Origin: Bryobacteraceae bacterium
Lineage (GTDB): Bacteria; Acidobacteriota; Terriglobia; Bryobacterales; Bryobacteraceae
Direction of reading: 5' to 3'
Assembly (NCBI GenBank): GCA_947456995.1
Contig: CANGVB010000225.1
Span: forward strand, 1-6,358
Length of the DNA: 6,358 bases
Positions 5,670 through 6,358 of this stretch are shown in pieces. Both the position numbers and the translations under genes were made by a program. The first letter of the stretch is position 1, and every line of letters starts with the position of its first letter. The notes under the pieces are model-generated. The model was not told the origin of the DNA. It searched no databases and saw nothing but the letters and a program-made list of their open reading frames with translations.

Positions 5670-6358
5670 ATGTTGCATGAGAACCGAGCCGCCATTGCTC
5701 TCCTGGTTTGCGCCGCAACGCTCCCAGCACAGCAATGGACGGAAGCAGCAGTCGTCGAGAAGTTTCTCGATCAGAACCCGATTTCGCGAGAGTCTCGCGC
5801 TAGGGTTGCGATCGCAGACGCCGAGGTGCGCACGCGAAGCGCTTACGCAAATCCAACCGTCTCCTTCAGCCACGAAGGCGCCGGCCGTACAGACTTCTAT
5901 CAGGCCTCGCAAGCATTGCCCCTGACAGGGCGCCTACCCCTCATCCGCCAGGCTGGACTCTCCCAAGGCAAGGCCCTTGAAGCCGAAGGAGCCTTCTCCC
6001 TCTGGCAGGCCAAATGCAATTTAAGGCTCAGCTTCTATCGCATGCTCGCAACGCAACTGAAGCTCGCAGCTCTCAAAGACTCCCTCACAGAACTCAACCG
6101 CGCCATCAGCATTCTCGAGACACGCGAAAAAGAAGGAGAAGGCTCAAAGCTCGACCGGCTCCGCGCCCAACGCGAGCGCCACGAAATCGATGCAGAGCTC
6201 AGCTTCCTCGATTCAATGCTGGCCACCGAACGTGGCAGCCTTCTTGCCTATCTACCCGCTGGCGAGTCGATCGAAGAACTCACTGGAGACCTGGCAATCC
6301 GCGCGGCGAGTCTCGACACGGCCGAGCTCCTGCGCAAGACTCTAGCCACCCGCGCCGA
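5670..6358 (+). CDS. TolC-family outer-membrane efflux protein, CzcC-like, N-terminal part, cut by window edge
   Basis: Read from ATG 5670, the frame stays open for 229 codons plus two bases to the window end. It has a signal peptide (LHENRAAIALLVCAATLPA, cleavage near residue 20). An OEP-repeat start follows: an NP pair at 36-37, an Ala/Arg/Glu-rich helix (41-57), then YANPTVSFSHEG (59-70) and SQALPLTGR (80-88). The 'xNPxl...Q.lPltGr' pattern is characteristic of CzcC/CusC-type outer-membrane factors. Residues 96-190 are long amphipathic helices of the periplasmic alpha-barrel, including a Lys/Glu/Arg-rich part at 150-176. A complete family member has about 400-480 residues, so roughly half is missing. 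It would form the outer-membrane exit duct of an RND efflux pump. The His-rich neighbour favours metal over drug substrates, which is inference. Start choice is supported by GAGGTG 5 bp upstream. Confidence 0.88.
   Translation, partial: MLHENRAAIALLVCAATLPAQQWTEAAVVEKFLDQNPISRESRARVAIADAEVRTRSAYANPTVSFSHEGAGRTDFYQASQALPLTGRLPLIRQAGLSQGKALEAEGAFSLWQAKCNLRLSFYRMLATQLKLAALKDSLTELNRAISILETREKEGEGSKLDRLRAQRERHEIDAELSFLDSMLATERGSLLAYLPAGESIEELTGDLAIRAASLDTAELLRKTLATRA

Noticed and set aside
5199..5912. Minus-strand open frame of 237 codons opposite the His-rich gene and the start of the efflux gene
   Set aside because: It has no recognisable domain and is rich in Cys, Gly and Val in the way antisense frames often are. 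It spans two plus-strand genes with clear signal peptides, a good ribosome site and family motifs.
5662..5925. Plus-strand open frame of 87 codons overlapping the efflux gene start (ATG at 5677)
   Set aside because: It is out of frame with the efflux protein, Arg/Ser/Pro-rich, and has no domain; the GAGGTG site fits the ATG at 5670 better.

Overview
The window looks like chromosomal DNA from a Gram-negative bacterium, most plausibly an Acidobacteriota (Bryobacterales/Solibacter-like) or a similar soil lineage such as Planctomycetota. This rests on moderate-to-high GC (about 50-56% by hand count of sampled stretches), an outer-membrane efflux protein, and above all an exported FAD-dependent oxidoreductase of the PF12831 type beside a penicillin-acylase-family protein, both types that are numerous in those phyla. 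The assignment is inference; no rRNA, tRNA or other phylogenetic marker is present.

Layout: two divergent transcription units share a 51-bp intergenic stretch at 5190-5240. The minus-strand unit runs from 5189 down to the left edge. In transcription order it encodes an exported FAD-dependent oxidoreductase (5189-3531), an exported penicillin-acylase-family Ntn hydrolase (3521-1371), a family 2 glycosyltransferase (1374-490) and the N-terminal 163 codons of a family 4 glycosyltransferase (490-1, cut by the window edge). Spacing is very tight: a 9-bp gap, then an ATGA overlap, then a TAATG overlap. The four genes therefore look like one translationally coupled operon that continues beyond position 1.

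The plus-strand unit has a small secreted His/Asp-rich protein (5241-5600, GTG start), then 69 bp containing a good Shine-Dalgarno, then the N-terminal 229 codons of a TolC/CzcC-like outer-membrane factor (5670 to the right edge). This resembles the start of a heavy-metal RND efflux operon (small metal-binding protein, then CzcC-, CzcB- and CzcA-like components), but only the first two genes are visible.

How the genes work together: in the minus unit, two predicted exported enzymes are followed by two cytoplasmic glycosyltransferases. No established pathway that I can name links these four, so their joint role is open. In the plus unit, the His-rich protein could bind or buffer metal ions in the periplasm, and the outer-membrane factor would form the exit channel. 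No mobile element, CRISPR array, RNA gene or convincing rho-independent terminator was seen. No gene-free stretch exceeds 69 bp.
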